Source: Tigriopus japonicus (Eukaryota; Arthropoda; Copepoda; Harpacticoida; Harpacticidae). Taken from it: a DNA stretch of 64,000 nt. Shown one piece after another: positions 11,666 to 24,800 of the stretch. Under the pieces are notes generated by a model. The model was not told the DNA's origin and did no database searches. It worked only from the letters and a program-made list of their open reading frames with translations. The stretch's first letter is position 1; every line of letters starts with the position of its first letter. Location: contig CM021317.1 of NCBI GenBank assembly GCA_010645155.1, positions 2,701,415-2,765,414 on the forward strand, in the 5' to 3' direction. Both the position numbers and the translations under genes were made by a program.

Positions 11666-12663
11666 CACTTTGCGCTTTTTGCCAAAAATCTTACGCTTTT
11701 AAGGTCCTTAGGAAAATAATTTAAAAAAACGTTTTGACCCCCAAAGTCGTAGAGTCGTATAGAATACAATTTTTCAGAGTTAAACAACGATCAATTTCTA
11801 TTTTAACCAAAAAATGCATTTTTCAAGTCTGAAACGTATGTATGCACCTGCCAAAAGTTGTTAGGCTATTATTTTTTTATCTTGAAAATTGTCACGTCTT
11901 CAAAGTTTGAAAAATTATATTTCTTTTGCGAGATCTCTGCAAATTTCCAAACTTGTCTGAAACATCGAGTAGGAAAGAAGCTTTGTAATTGGGACATTTC
12001 AAAAATAACGAAAAAAAAATTTCAATGGTATGATAAATGTAAAATTACCTAGAACAAAATTCTAGGCACAATTTACAAAATGCGGACATTTTCTTTGATG
12101 GCTGGCTGTCTTTTTATCAAATTAAGATTGACATTGGTACGAGACTCGTACGAATCTCGTTGGTACGAGACTAGTACTTTTGCTTTGTAGTGGACCTTGA
12201 ATGTGCAAGTAATCTTGTTCGTGTGTTTTGAATGATTGTTTCACATTTGTTACACAACCAACTCTGTAGTAAGTGAGTACCCCTTTAAATGACACCATTA
12301 CGTGAACATTTTATCTAACCAAATTTTCACAACTGCATTGTTTTGCTTTGTCTTTCTTTAATGTAGTGATGGACCGAAGCGACCGAATTTCGATTTCGGT
12401 TTCGGTAGTGCTTACCGAAACTGAAAGCAGACATGCACAACAAAAGGATGCAGTTCAACAACAAAATCGAAGATTTTTTTTCCAAAAACCTTTGAAACTT
12501 CAGTTTTCCGATTTTTAAAAATTTGCAATTCCCCAGGCCAACATAAGACACATGACCAATATCAATCTTTAAAAAGAAATTTGCATTTACAAAGTTCATT
12601 TTAAAGATTTAAATTGGTCATGTATGCATTCATGGAACATGATTCTACACAAAATGGCTCATA
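11666..12663. other. Intergenic with a solo MITE end
   Basis: A left end of the CCGAAA hAT-like family starts at 12364 (TAGTGATGGACCGAAG followed by repeated TTTCGGTTTCGG); the matching right end was not found, so it is truncated or interrupted. A small repeat of GGTACGAGACT occurs at about 12137-12178. No exon is supported. Confidence 0.4.
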
Positions 12664-12669
12664 TTTATT
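12664..12669 (-). terminator. Polyadenylation signal (AATAAA on minus)
   Basis: TTTATT on the plus strand reads AATAAA on the minus strand, 38 bp beyond the stop codon at 12710-12708. It supports the short last exon of the 939-aa gene. Confidence 0.55.
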
Positions 12670-12707
12670 GTATTCTTTGTGGTTTGTAAATTGGACCTTA
12701 TACCGTA

Positions 12708-15706
12708 TCATTTCTTCGAAGAAGGCCCTTGATGTCTAATTTGCAAAGTGGTGACGGACACGTGCCTTGGTCTCATTTCGGGGGATGGAAATCGCGGTCT
12801 GCGAACGCCCTCAGAAGCTCTACGAATGCGGTAACCACCTCCCTCCACGGCCTCTACTTCTAAAGAAGTCCTAAAAAACAAATGGAAAGAAAACAAAGCG
12901 TTATGCATCAAGTATTTAGATATGTACGTATACTAGATTCCAAGGTGACTTACAGGTGAGAGGGAGTGCAGGGGTGCAGGGTGACATGCTATGATTTGCA
13001 GTGATTGGACTCAAAAATGGGATTGAAATTCATCGTTGTACCTGAAATCCCTACCACGGTTGCGATCAAGGCTTCTAAAGTTCTTCAAAGGCTCTCCATT
13101 TGGTCCACTTGGAGTAATACGTCTTTTGGTTCGTCCATATCGATCCGTGTTTTTGCTCCCACGATCACGATCGGACTGAACTTCCTCTCTAGAAGATCGC
13201 CGTTCAGACCGTTTGGAAACACGTGGTTCTGATCTCGCCCGAGATCTTTGATGCCTTTCGTTTTCTTCCAATTTTTTGTCCACCTCGTGGATCCAATACT
13301 CGGTTGTGCCAAAGGGAAGATATAGATCGTCCTCAATACCTTGGTCTAGTTGATCCACAGACCGACCCCGTTTCTTCTTTTGCGGTTCTGTCTCAAATGC
13401 GGCTAATATTCGCCCGTCCTTCTTGTCTAAGTAAAATTGAGGACTTTTCAACTTGGCCAATTCGGTTTTATGCTTAGGATCATCGTTAGGAGGAGAACGT
13501 GAGCCATTTGACGAACTGGTTGCAGAGGTAATCGAAGAGTCAGAGGCACGGCGCCCATGTTTCTTTTGAGAGCCCGCTTTGGCATGGCTAGGAGTTAGGC
13601 GATCCTCATAAACTGCAGAATATGGACCTGACCGTCGGCGGGTAGGTTCCTTGGTCAAAGATGGGGGCGTTTGAAATTTGGCCCCTTCGACATAAGTGGT
13701 ATAGTGCGGACTTTTTTCGTCCATTTCGGACCAATTGCCTTCATAAGGATTTGGCACCTCCACCCTGGCCACTTTATCTTCTTTCCATTTACCTTCAACT
13801 AACGGTGCGGGCATCTTTGTGTCCCCGTAGTAGCCAGATTTTTTAATGTGCTTCATGAAATCATGGTCACCCTGACTACTCCCACTGGAATTTGTTCCCT
13901 GTTGAGAATTCGACTCAAGTTTATCAGTTTCGTGCTCTGGTGAAGGTGGGTCGTGGATTTTAGTTTGGCTCTGTCTACCAAAAGATGGCATTTTAAATTG
14001 CAAGTAAGACTTGGATTTCTTAGGGGTGGGCTTAACGACATCTAGATCGTCAGTCGTGTCCAAATTTGCTGTGTCTTCAGCATACGATACCTTCTTTTTG
14101 GCAGGTTTCCTGCTTGTATCAATCTCCGTCTCGATTTGGGAAATTCTTTCATCGTCCGAAGCTAACACGGGTCTTGAATTTGGACTTCGCGTTTGGCTTT
14201 CTCGCCGAGACCCTTCCAGTTTGGTCAATCCAAACCCGGAAAGACGGACTCGACTACTCTCTTCCCACTCGTCTGAGGTCAACGTTTTATCTAATGGCGA
14301 TTCTGACCTCACTGGGTTGCCCATGGATATGCGGCGGTTGGCGTAATCCAAGATATCTTCATTGGATCCTATGACAGTAGGTTTACGATGAGGCAGGCTT
14401 ATGCTAGAAGAAAGTAATTGGTCTGCAGTTCGTTTTTCTTGCTCCAAATGGATATCTCGGTCTAAGGCGTCGACTGATTGACCTCGTGCCAACAACCAAG
14501 ATGGAGTTCCTAATTTGCGAGATTCTTTTGGGCTTGTGGATACATCAACGGTGGTAATTGGAGGTTCTTCTATTGATTCACCCTCCTCTTCTTCAACATC
14601 CTCTTCTTCGTTCGCTTCTTGTTCCACTTCAAGGGTCTCTATTCTATCGGCTAATGCGGGTGAGACGCCCCTGGAAATAATGGCTTTGGAGGTATCGCCA
14701 AACCTCTCCGACTTTTGATGGTCCTCGTCGGCGAGGCTAACCTCTCGGTCGCTAGGTTTGGTTGAGGTTTTTGGTTGGAACGACCACTTATTTTTGAGCT
14801 TCTTTAACCCAGTGGTTTCATCTTTTTTCACTTCCACGTTAACATCTGGTGTTTTGAGGTCAACTTCATCAAAACCAGGCTCAATGTCACCAGGTCGTTC
14901 GTCGACTGTGTCTCCTCGTTTAGGTTGGGAACTCAACCAGGAGGGAAGTTTTAGCTTTTGCTGATGTGAGCGCATTTCGTCATGCGATTGACTCCTTTCC
15001 TTCAGATGGGCGCCTTTGGGTGTGTCCGAGTTTCTTCGTCGTTTGTTCCCATCTTCATGGAGGCGTTCTTTACTTTTAGAAAAGAAAGCAAAGAAGCCTC
15101 GGGATGTATCACTATCCTTCTTGTGTAAGTTATCCAACGATAAAGCCTTCACGTCGCGGACTTGGCCCGAGGTCGAAGGATCTCCTTGGGTCTTGTTCAA
15201 TTTAGAATCAGATGACAAAACGTTATCTCGAGATTTGGATCGAAAACCAAAGAATGAGAACCCTCTCTTTGTCGGTGCGTGAGCTGTAGGCGTGGTTTCT
15301 ACTTGATCCTCGTCATTGATTTCACTAGGTGGAGCTGAAACATTCTTCAACACGCCCATAAGAGTGTGCTCCCTATCGAGCGCGTCATTATAAAGGGCCT
15401 CTTTTCGTCGATGAACGGGGTCAATTTCCGTTCGAGGTTCGTGAGTGGGGGTAGATTTATTTCCGAAACAATCCGAGAATAGACCGGACTTTTTGTTTTG
15501 TGGGCTTTGAACTCTTGCGTAATGAGAGCTGCTTTCGCCGATGCTTCCTTCCATTTGAGATGGAGGTTCAGGGGAGTCCGACTGGTTTTGGAAGAAAAAC
15601 CGATTTTGCTTCAACGAGGGTGATGCGTCTAAAACTGGAACATTTAGGCGTGGGGAAGGTTTTCGCCAAGGCGGTGTTTGACCTCGCTCCAATGACATTT
15701 GCGATC
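12708..15706 (-). CDS. Large low-complexity, serine- and charge-rich protein, 939 aa
   Basis: The main exon runs 15706-13042 with ATG at 15698-15696; it follows an acceptor (ccttcattatag) and ends at TTC AG|GTACAA. The last exon, 12870-12708, follows a very strong acceptor (ccatttgttttttag) and ends in TGA. The joined CDS is 2820 bases. Without this splice the frame would read ten residues further to a stop at 13011. The protein looks largely disordered: paired Phe/Ser/Lys motifs (FSFFGFRSKSR near 147, FFAFFSKSKER near 202), two PSWL segments (LPSWLSSQ, TPSWLLARGQS), several SVDxLD-like motifs (QSVDALDRD, RSVDQLDQG), an acidic run of about 20 residues near 357-377, and an Arg-rich C-terminal part. 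No enzyme or membrane domain is visible. Many SxP and RxxS sites suggest a phosphorylated scaffold or cytoskeletal regulator, which is inference. The sequence before ATG (TCG CAA) is in frame, so upstream coding exons cannot be excluded. Confidence 0.7.
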
Positions 15707-16205
15707 CTATAATGAAGGAGAATCGAAATTGTATGAGCTGCTGAGAGATAATATTTTTTATGTGTGTGTGGAGGAGGGGGGAACAAAATGCACACCATAT
15801 GTAACAACTTCAACGGTTCATTAAATACAATAATTATTGCAATATGAACTGGCAAACAGCAGAGCCAATAATGCATGAAATCAGAGCAGTTTCTTCGCAA
15901 TTATTATTCGAGAGAGTAGGAGAGGGCTTCTAAATGTACATTTGCACTTGGATTCAATCCTAAGTGAATCGGCGATGGCTTGGATCGTCCAAATTTTTAG
16001 ATCACTCCACAATTGGCTAAAATGTTGTTTTCTGAGCCAGAAATTATTTTTGGGGCAAACCAAAGCTGTCTTCATCATACGCAGAAAAATGGCAGTTTTA
16101 TCAATGAAGAATTTTTCTTTTGAAAAGTGTCAGGCGTGAAAGCTAACGTTAGATTGATGTCACAATCTTAACACTTGTCAAATATTTCAATCTTACTTAT
16201 AGTTA

Positions 16206-17460
16206 GGGACGGGCAGAAAGTGCAAATAATCTTACCCTTTTAGTTACCAAAAGTTGCAAAAAAATGTGCCCAAAAGTGCAAAACAAAGTGCAGAAAAATG
16301 TTGAAAGTGCAAATAAATGTCAAAAAAGAGCAAATAAATGTCGAAAAGAGAGCAAATAAATGTCGAAAAAAGAGCAAATAAATGTCAAAAAGAGCAAAGA
16401 AGTGTCAAAAAAGAGCAAATAACTTGCATTTGGACATAAAACGTCATTCATGGAGTACCCACGGCTCCTAATGAACAGGAGAAGTCATTTACAAGTTCTA
16501 AAGACATTTGAGACTAGTTTGAGGTGAAGAGACAATGCCGCACAAGTAATAGAGTTCTATTAATTAGGTCACTAGCAAAAAGGATGTAAAGTCATGAAAA
16601 ATACTCTAGTCAAAAATCTTCTGAATTTTTCATTCCTAAGGGAGTCTCGTGGATGTATGTACCTAAAATATTGTCGAAATATATTTAGCAATTGTTTTAA
16701 ATGGCTTTACATCACTCCGTTTTCGTCCTTCAAGTTGTTCAAAAATAGACATTGAGAATTGAACAGAAAAATACCCACGGGTGCCTAACAATTACATCAA
16801 AAAAATAGTCATAAATGTGTTTTAAGCATGTTTTTAGTGACATTACTTCAATATTTGGCCCATGGCCTAATTACCAGAACTCAATTTCAAATGTGGCATT
16901 CATTGTCTCATCACATCAAAACTGTTCTCAAATACTTTTGGAATTTAAAAGTAATATCTCCAAGCCAATTAAACAATGTGTACTGCTACATTGATGTTTC
17001 CTTAGCTTGGTTATTTTAAGTTTATAACGGCCTTTTTTAGAAGTAGCGATCTTTGTAGGCGGCAAACCTTATTCTGCAATCTATATTGTTTGTAGATCCT
17101 TCCATTACCATAACATGAGTGTCTTTAGGTTTGCTATTTGTTGGTTGCATGCAATGAGATCTTTTGTCTAATCTTTAGTTTAGTAAACAGGATGTTATAG
17201 TTAAAGCCAAGATGGTGAATGAAGTGTGAGGTTTGCGTCTGAAATGTACATATTTCTTCAAGGTGCTACGAATGGTTGATTGCAAATGCAAGCTTTTTCG
17301 ACTAGTTCAAAATTTGATCTTGAAACTAAAAATTATTTCAAAAGCCACTACATTTTCTTAACAATTTGTCAATTTTGGCCAAAAACGTAAATAAAAAGTG
17401 CAAATAAAGGTGAAAAGTGCAAAAGTGCAGAAAAATGGGTTTATGTTACCAAAAATCTTT
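16206..17460. repeat. Block bounded by AGTGCAAATAAA-type tandem repeats
   Basis: From 16206 to 16440 units related to AGAGCAAATAAATGTCGAAAA are repeated about six times, preceded by AAGTGCAAAA variants. At 17385-17445 similar AAAGTGCAAATAAA and AGTGCAGAAAAATG units return in the same orientation, with TTACCAAAA next to both. The outer edges read TAGTTAGGGA on the left and TTCCCTACTA on the right, so this may be a transposon with subterminal repeats. No ORF of note lies within. Confidence 0.4.
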
Positions 17461-17535
17461 TTACACTATTATTCCCTACTATTAGTCTATTAGTCCCTAC
17501 TTATAGTACTCTTTATTTGAAGTCAAATGTTATTA

Positions 17536-17775
17536 GGTCAGTTGTTGAGGCCATTTTGAAGTGTAATAGAAGCGTAGTGGAAGCATGGTACAACGGAGTA
17601 GAAACAACCATGCTCTATCAAGTTCCGATACATGAGCTGCGTTTTTCAACCACGAAAAACGCAGCTTGTGTAACGAAACTTGATCGAGCATGGTTATTTT
17701 TACTCAGTCTCATATGCTTCTTTTATGCTTCTAGATATGCACCTACTATACTTCCAACTACCTCAACAATTTACC
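17536..17775. mobile_element. Foldback MITE, GGTCAGTTGTTGAGG family, copy 3
   Basis: GGTCAGTTGTTGAGG at the left and CCTCAACAATTTACC at the right, with TA on both sides (17534-17535, 17776-17777). The centre is a near-perfect hairpin, AGCTGCGTTTTTC against GAAAAACGCAGCT. It shares AACTTGATCGAGCATGG with the other copies. Confidence 0.75.
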
Positions 17776-18811
17776 TAATTTCCTCTTATAAGAAGTACGT
17801 TTGATTATGCTTAGATCCCACTTAATTAGTGTTTCTATCAAGGGTTTCGTCGTTCCAACAAAAGGGTTTCCTTTTCCAAACTCTCCATTGACTGTTTTTT
17901 GCAACACTAAATGAAATTTTCCTTGGTCATGATAAATTGTAACTTTAATTCCAAAGGTTTATTGATATGATCATAATGAGTAATGACTGAACCAAAACTC
18001 TAAACCCATCGTTTCTTTCAAAAAGGGGACCAAAACTGCGTTTATTTCGTTTGAAAGAATTGTTCGTCAGCGATAAAACGTCGGGTTAGGTATTAGTCAT
18101 GACTTGTGTATTTTGCATGCCGATCTCATATTTTTTTAAATATTTGGTGAGCTACCACTTGTTTTGGACTTTGTACTTTGGGCAACTTCCATAAAATTTA
18201 TTGCCATTATTATAGTTGAACAAAACCAAGAAACACCTTCTTTGACTGATCTCAGTTGAATGCTGAGTTCGTCCCAAACAAGTTATCTTCTTTTTTGCGT
18301 ACACAACTTTAGTTCTCACGACTTGGACATTCCATTGCAGATAAAAATGCAGAGAACAAGTTTCCTGTTAGTGATTTTTTGATTGGTTTAATTTTCAGCT
18401 ATTTATGCTAAACGGTTAAAACATAAGAAATATTGTAATCGCACTCACACATTACCATTCAAATGGTTCGTTTGCATAAGATACTAACAATGAAACTAAC
18501 ACTGCACGCATTCAAAAATCAGGAAGAAAGAACAACTTCGTCATTTTGCTCGCCTTATTGTCTACGTGGACGTTTGTTGTGTATGGGATTAATAAAAGTC
18601 GGTGTTTTGCAATTACCATCGTCCGATTTGTAATGATGCGTTTACATGAAATGTGCAATTTTCAACCAACCCTTAAGACGTCACAAGAAGGAGGATGTGG
18701 TTATTAGTCCTCTAAAGTATCATGTCTCAATACTAATGGAGAGTACTTAAACGGGTTGGACACCATGAAAAATGATACCAGGCAACAACAATAAAATGTT
18801 AGCCTAAGGTT

Positions 18812-21800
18812 TCAAACGATTGAGCAAGTTATTCTCGTGTCATGTATTACGGTAAAGATAGAGGATGTAGATTGTGCGAAACCCGAAGCTATTTCTTTCT
18901 TCAGGTCTATTGCTGCAATTAAAGGGCAAATAAGTGGAATTAGGCCGATAGCAAGATGGCTGTTGTTCTTGATGATAATGACGATAAAAGGCAAGCGAGG
19001 AAGACCAAGAGATTGAGCCAGATATCACTCCATTGTTTCGACGGAAATCCAGCCAATTTTCTGCTCCAACAAACTCACTTTTTGTACTATAACGCTTTAC
19101 GAGCGACATCTGGAGTAAAAATGGACACAAATATTTGTGCCACAAAAAGTTGTGTTAGGAAATCCACCTAATCTGTAATGAAAGGCAGATTCAAGTTCAA
19201 TAAGTTTACAAAAACAAAAAACTGTTCTTGTGATGATATTGCCTTAACGTGAGCAGCTGCTTTAACATCAATGAACACTTGCGATTTTTTAGTGCTGATT
19301 AGTTATCAATCGTCACCTTCACATTATTTGGTCTGTTATGTTCGCATGTATTTTGAAAAATATCGGGATAAGCTTTGAAAGTCCCATTTTTGTTGGTTCG
19401 ACTCTCGCAAATTTGTTGTGATTTTGTATTCATGGTGCCAAAAAGCTCGAATTGCAAAAGGAAGGACTCTTGCCCGAGGTTGAGGAAGGTAATCAAAATG
19501 TTTCAGCATGCCAGATATAATTACCATAAATACCTTCTCTTTGAACAGTCAATGTCAGTGAATTGTCAATGAGCAAATACTACTAGTGTCAATTCCTATG
19601 GCCTGACGGTGAAAGGCTATAAACTGAAGAATGCGTCTCGACATAACTATACAGTGTCAAACAAATTTGATTTATATCAAAATCCTAAAATGGTTTGTTT
19701 GAGTTATCAGTAAGCCGTAGAATTTATGAGTTGGAATAAAATATCTGCTTGTTGAGAGATAAATCACACTCGTGGCTAATATTCCGCCCTCTTGGCCAAA
19801 GATTCGACGACAACCTTCACATGTATGAACACATAAAGAGGGCTGTTTTTTTGAGTGAAGGGAGGCAATTTAGGACCAGCAAACAGTGTTTTATGTCAAC
19901 ATGATGTGAGTAGTCCATTCACGATGAATCAAGGGGAAGAGGATGAACCCCTGTTCTTTCCGACAGGAAACGTGATCACATGTGCCTATCCTCTAATTCC
20001 GATCTGATCTCGATGGCAACAGTTATTGCTGCCAATGCCCATGTGGTACTACAGTACGTGATGCATTGTACACTTGAACATCCAAATGGTTTGGCGTCCT
20101 TGTTGCGGAATTTTGGGGCTCTTTAAATCAAATATTGTGGCGCTTAATTCAATACAGACTACCATGGCTGAAGTGTTTGGTAAATTAGCATAAAGTGACA
20201 ATGATGATCTTGTCCAACCAATGACGCAATTTTGACATTAGTATTTGCATATCTCAAGGACATACAGTTCTTACTTAAATCTTATTCTTGCTCAGGTGCC
20301 GAACAAAATGAGGATGAACAAAGCTAAAATGCAAAGCATTGTTTTGTATTGATTAATCTTTTCAAAAGTATGTATTGTTACGGAAACAAAAATACGGAAG
20401 ATGGAATAAATATGCCCAAACTGCACGGGCTTTTGCTCTATGGGAAAGAAAGTAAATACTGTTTGCGAAATGTAATGAAACGACGAATTTTTGAGCTCAT
20501 TTCAAGTTTTATTCCTAGAAAATGGAATGCTTATTAAGATTTGTGTCCAAATGTGTAATGTCTTTTGTTTTTGGACACTAAGTAAAGGATTATCAGAATA
20601 TTTTTTTCTAATATTTCAGTAAACATCGAAAGCAAAAATGCCTTTGCCAAACAAAATTGAACCAGAATATCAAAGTTTACTTTACGGAAGGCTTTTCACC
20701 AACCATGTTGTTGATCATAGTTCTATTAGAAGTAAATGCTTGTAGACCATTTTCTATCACAAGTGTCCAAACCAACATATTCTGATCATTTGAGCCATTG
20801 TTCAGTTGAAAATATCATTCTTCATCCTCAATGAATGTGCTTAAATCGGAGGTATGCTTTCTTGAAGAGTTCTATAAATCGATTTGGCTGACACGTGGAA
20901 ATTAAGCATAAACACCATTGGCGTCAAACTCCCATTTACGTAATACGACGTCTATGGCAATCCACTTCTTTGAAAATGCTCTACCAATCAACCCCCTGGA
21001 ATCGAAAAATGGAAAAGAATCCCACCTCAATTTGAAGGTGTCGTGCATCAACATCAACAACAACAAATCGAATATTAATCATTTTTTCGGTCTCACTGGA
21101 ACTAATAGACACAGGTGATTCAAAACACCCACTCTACGATTACGTTAGCATAAATAATAAGAGACTTTACGATTTTTTGAATAGTTTGAAATACAAGCAA
21201 AAAACACGTAAATTGATGCCAGTCCCATAAGGTAAAGAGAAAATCCCTACAATTATCATATTTTTAACAATTGCGATTTGGGGTGCAGTATTTCATATTG
21301 TTATGTAATGAAAGATCTCAAATTGGAAGATTTCAAATCGTAATTAAGAAAAGGAGCTAAAATGATTATCACGCAATGAGGTAGATTCAAGCGAAACATA
21401 TCAATTCACCATAAATCCGCCTTTCAAGAAAAAAATGCCCTCCACTTTTTGCTTATTTATGAGGGTAGGAATGCAAATTACCTCCAGAAGAATTCAAGCT
21501 CAATTTCAAATTCCTCATTTGATAGCAATTCATCGATTATTTTTACCTACATCTACATTGAAAATGGATGTGTAAATCCCTCGTAATTGCCAGGTACCCT
21601 TTTGTTTTTGCTGAAGTCTTTAGAAGCAACAAAACCCTGGATTAAACGTACGCACTCGCCAGAAAATACGTCATCTTTTGCTTGTCAAAATGAGCTATTT
21701 GAGTCAAATTTGGCATATTTTTCTTGGTTTGTTGTTCTCAAATGAGCCCAAGGCAAGGAGGATCTTGTAGATTAGCCTGGTCTTTTCGTGTGAGAATCGC

Positions 21801-24800
21801 AGTACATTATCCAGAATGTGTACTTGTCAGCATCCATCAATCTCAATATACTACGTTATCGGTGTGTCGAAATATATATTTTCTGAACTTATCTGATTAT
21901 GTTCTTTTGACTGCCTCAATGTCTTTTGGCAACAGAAACTACACGCTTTGATTATTAGATTTTACTTTTGATTTGTGGTTGACAGAAAACAGTAATCCTT
22001 TTTATTTTGGTTGAGCGAATTCAATTATGAAATCCAATCAAAACTGGATGCAATAATAATGAACACAGACATAACTGTCGATTTAAGGATATTTTGTTAC
22101 TAAGCGAAAACACATTTAGTTCCTACTGCCGTGGAAGAAATATAAGAAGAAATCTCTAAATATGAATAACGATGCCACTAACATACAATATTCTTGTAGT
22201 TATCATCATTAGTTTTTAACTTATCACCTTTAGGAAAAACTGTAAAGTATTTGATAATCTACAACAGAGATGCTTTTGCAAAAGATGCTTTAACGCGTTC
22301 TCCAAAATGTACTGTACGTATTTGGTTTTGCATGGTTGCTTTGATTAATCAATTTAATAATTGGTATCGTCATCGCTTCGACAAAACCTTTGAGAAATAA
22401 GACTTGAATATTTGTGGAAATGGATTTACATCCAAAAATATGAACTTTATTCAACCTGATTCCGTGACCAACTAACAAATGAAATCCTTTTTTTTACTTT
22501 TTATGTACATATTTCAGTAAATTCATCTTTTCGAGATAACAATAATTGACGACTCGAATTTGCACTTATAAAACTTTTTGCTTCTCTAGTTTTTTGCACA
22601 CCAAAACTACTTTTAAAAAATTGGCACCGTTTTTAGGTTTCCCTCGAAGTGAACAAAAGTAAAAGATGCACCCATAGGACCATTTCAAAATTTCCAACAT
22701 ACAAAACGAAATGCCGGAATGTTGACTTACAATTTATCGAAAGATGTGATAAAAAAACTGTGGTGCCACAAATACAACCAAAGGCTTTCCTGAGCAATCT
22801 TGTAAAAACAGTCATGTTCGAAATAACAGGTAGCATGTTAAAATATGTAATCAAAGCTGAATATAAGAATGTTATCGGTCAGCAACATCTTAGATCGAGA
22901 GATAGTTTACAGCAAGAGACGTTATGTTTTCAATAAAACTTAGGTTTTCCAAGAATCAACTGAAGCTACGGTTCTTGAGCAGCCTAAAAATGGCTTTTCG
23001 AACACAAGTTGAATTGTTAAGAGCATTAAGATATCGGGGAAAAAATTAATCAGTAGGGCTCGGGAAAAGTTGCAAAAATGAAACTTGTACCAAAAATTAC
23101 AACTTTGACGTTTTTGATAAAAAGTAGGAAGGCTTGTTTTTCCCAAACAAATTGCAATTTTTGGCATTTTCCAGGCTTCATCATCAAAAAAATCAGTGGC
23201 AAACTGTTTGAACTTAGATTTTTGTTGTTGTGGATATTCTATTACCGCTACAAGAGATGCGATTCCCTGTAAACAACTAAATCATTAGTATAATTTGTAC
23301 CATCAACATTTATACGAAATTTGGTCTACCAACGAGTTGCTGTGTTCAGCCTTTGAATAGTGGGTTGATCAGGAATAGGATCTAAAAATTTATCCAACCC
23401 TGCTTTATAAGCTGTTAGAGGATCAGCTCCTAAATACTCCCGACGAAGACTTTTGGGCAAAAGATTGAACAATGAAGGAGTCCAATCATGAATTCATCTG
23501 TTTTTAACCTTTTGTTTGTCAATCTTGGGATTAAGTAGTTCTTGAAGAAGCAAAATGCTCATAAATCTATTTCTAGAGTTTCAAATGTCGTTTTTCAGAC
23601 ATGCCATATTTTTGACTCAACTTGACATATTTTTGGCTCATTTTGACATATTCTTGGTCAAATTTGACAATTTTTTACCCAATTCGGGCATAAGCTCGGA
23701 TCTTAAGCGTACTAATTCAAATGACACGAGTATACCAAAGTATAGAGTAAATAACTATGCTCAAGTATAGTCTCTGTGCATAAGCTGACTATACTCGCGC
23801 ATGACTAGTCACACTATACTTTTGTATACTCGAGTCGAATTGGTGCACTTAGCATCCGAGTTATGTTTTCTGCAAATTCTGAAAAATTCAATAGCAAATA
23901 ACAACTTCGGTTTAAAAACACTCTATGCCAAAAATATCACATTATCAGAGTCCGATTAACTATAATCTTTTTCATTCCCACTAAACTTTTTCTCTCAACA
24001 ACTGACTCACAATTCATGAATTGAATTGTATGCCAAAGGACCGTTAATCTGTTTTGATACACAATAAACAAAATCTTATTTGCGTCAAATACGAGTCAAA
24101 ATTTTTCACAAGAAAGGAAGAAACAAGCTGTGGAAAGTTATGTTCTACGTCTACGTGAGGCCCTTTTATATAAGGCAAGTGAAAAGATGATCTATATGTT
24201 ATGATGGACTTTTGCACGTGTTGCCTGTGAAATGAAGAAAATGAAATGAAAAGCAAAAACTTACTTCTAATGTCCTTGATCTTTTTAACGTGATCCGCGA
24301 AGCAATAGGCACAAAGCATGAGGAGAAGCTCAATGAGTCCTGCCACCAAAGCCATCAATGCGCACGCCATAAGAATGGGCAGAACTTTACTCCTCATGGC
24401 ACCTTTGATCACGGGCATGCATCCTCTGACATGAATCAGACTATCCACCCGTGGAATTACTAACTCTTGATTGAAATTCACTCTCTGTCCACAATCCTCA
24501 AACTCTCTCCTACAACAAGAGTCTGGCACAACCCTTAAAATTCCAGAATTCGGCGTCCAATCACGGTAACCCTGTTCATGCCCCCCACAGCACTCATACC
24601 CCCTCTGGAGGGCATTCCAACGGGTTTGGATGTCTTCATTGACGAAAAATCTTCGTATTTGGGCTAAGACATTGGTATTTGGAAAATGCACGGCAGCCAC
24701 TTCTCGGAGAAGAAATGAAAGAATGCAGGCAATCACACTCAGGAGAAATGCCAAGAAGAGTAGGATACTGAAAAATCGCAACCCTGAACTGATTTCTTGC

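Larger units (their letters stand above)
15707..18811. other. Intergenic or 5' intron region with repeats
   Basis: The region is upstream of the 939-aa gene and may hold its untranslated first exon, which I could not place. It contains a repeat-bounded block (16206-17460) and a foldback MITE (17536-17775). A short T/G and G-rich run lies at 15760-15785. Confidence 0.35.

Noticed and set aside
13011..13041. Apparent C-terminus of the large minus-strand gene ending at the TGA at 13011
   Set aside because: A donor at 13041-13040 in phase with a strong acceptor at 12872-12871 and a polyadenylation signal at 12669-12664 makes this an intron read-through.
14011..14346. 111-codon plus-strand frame
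   Set aside because: It is the antisense shadow of the 939-aa minus-strand coding exon.
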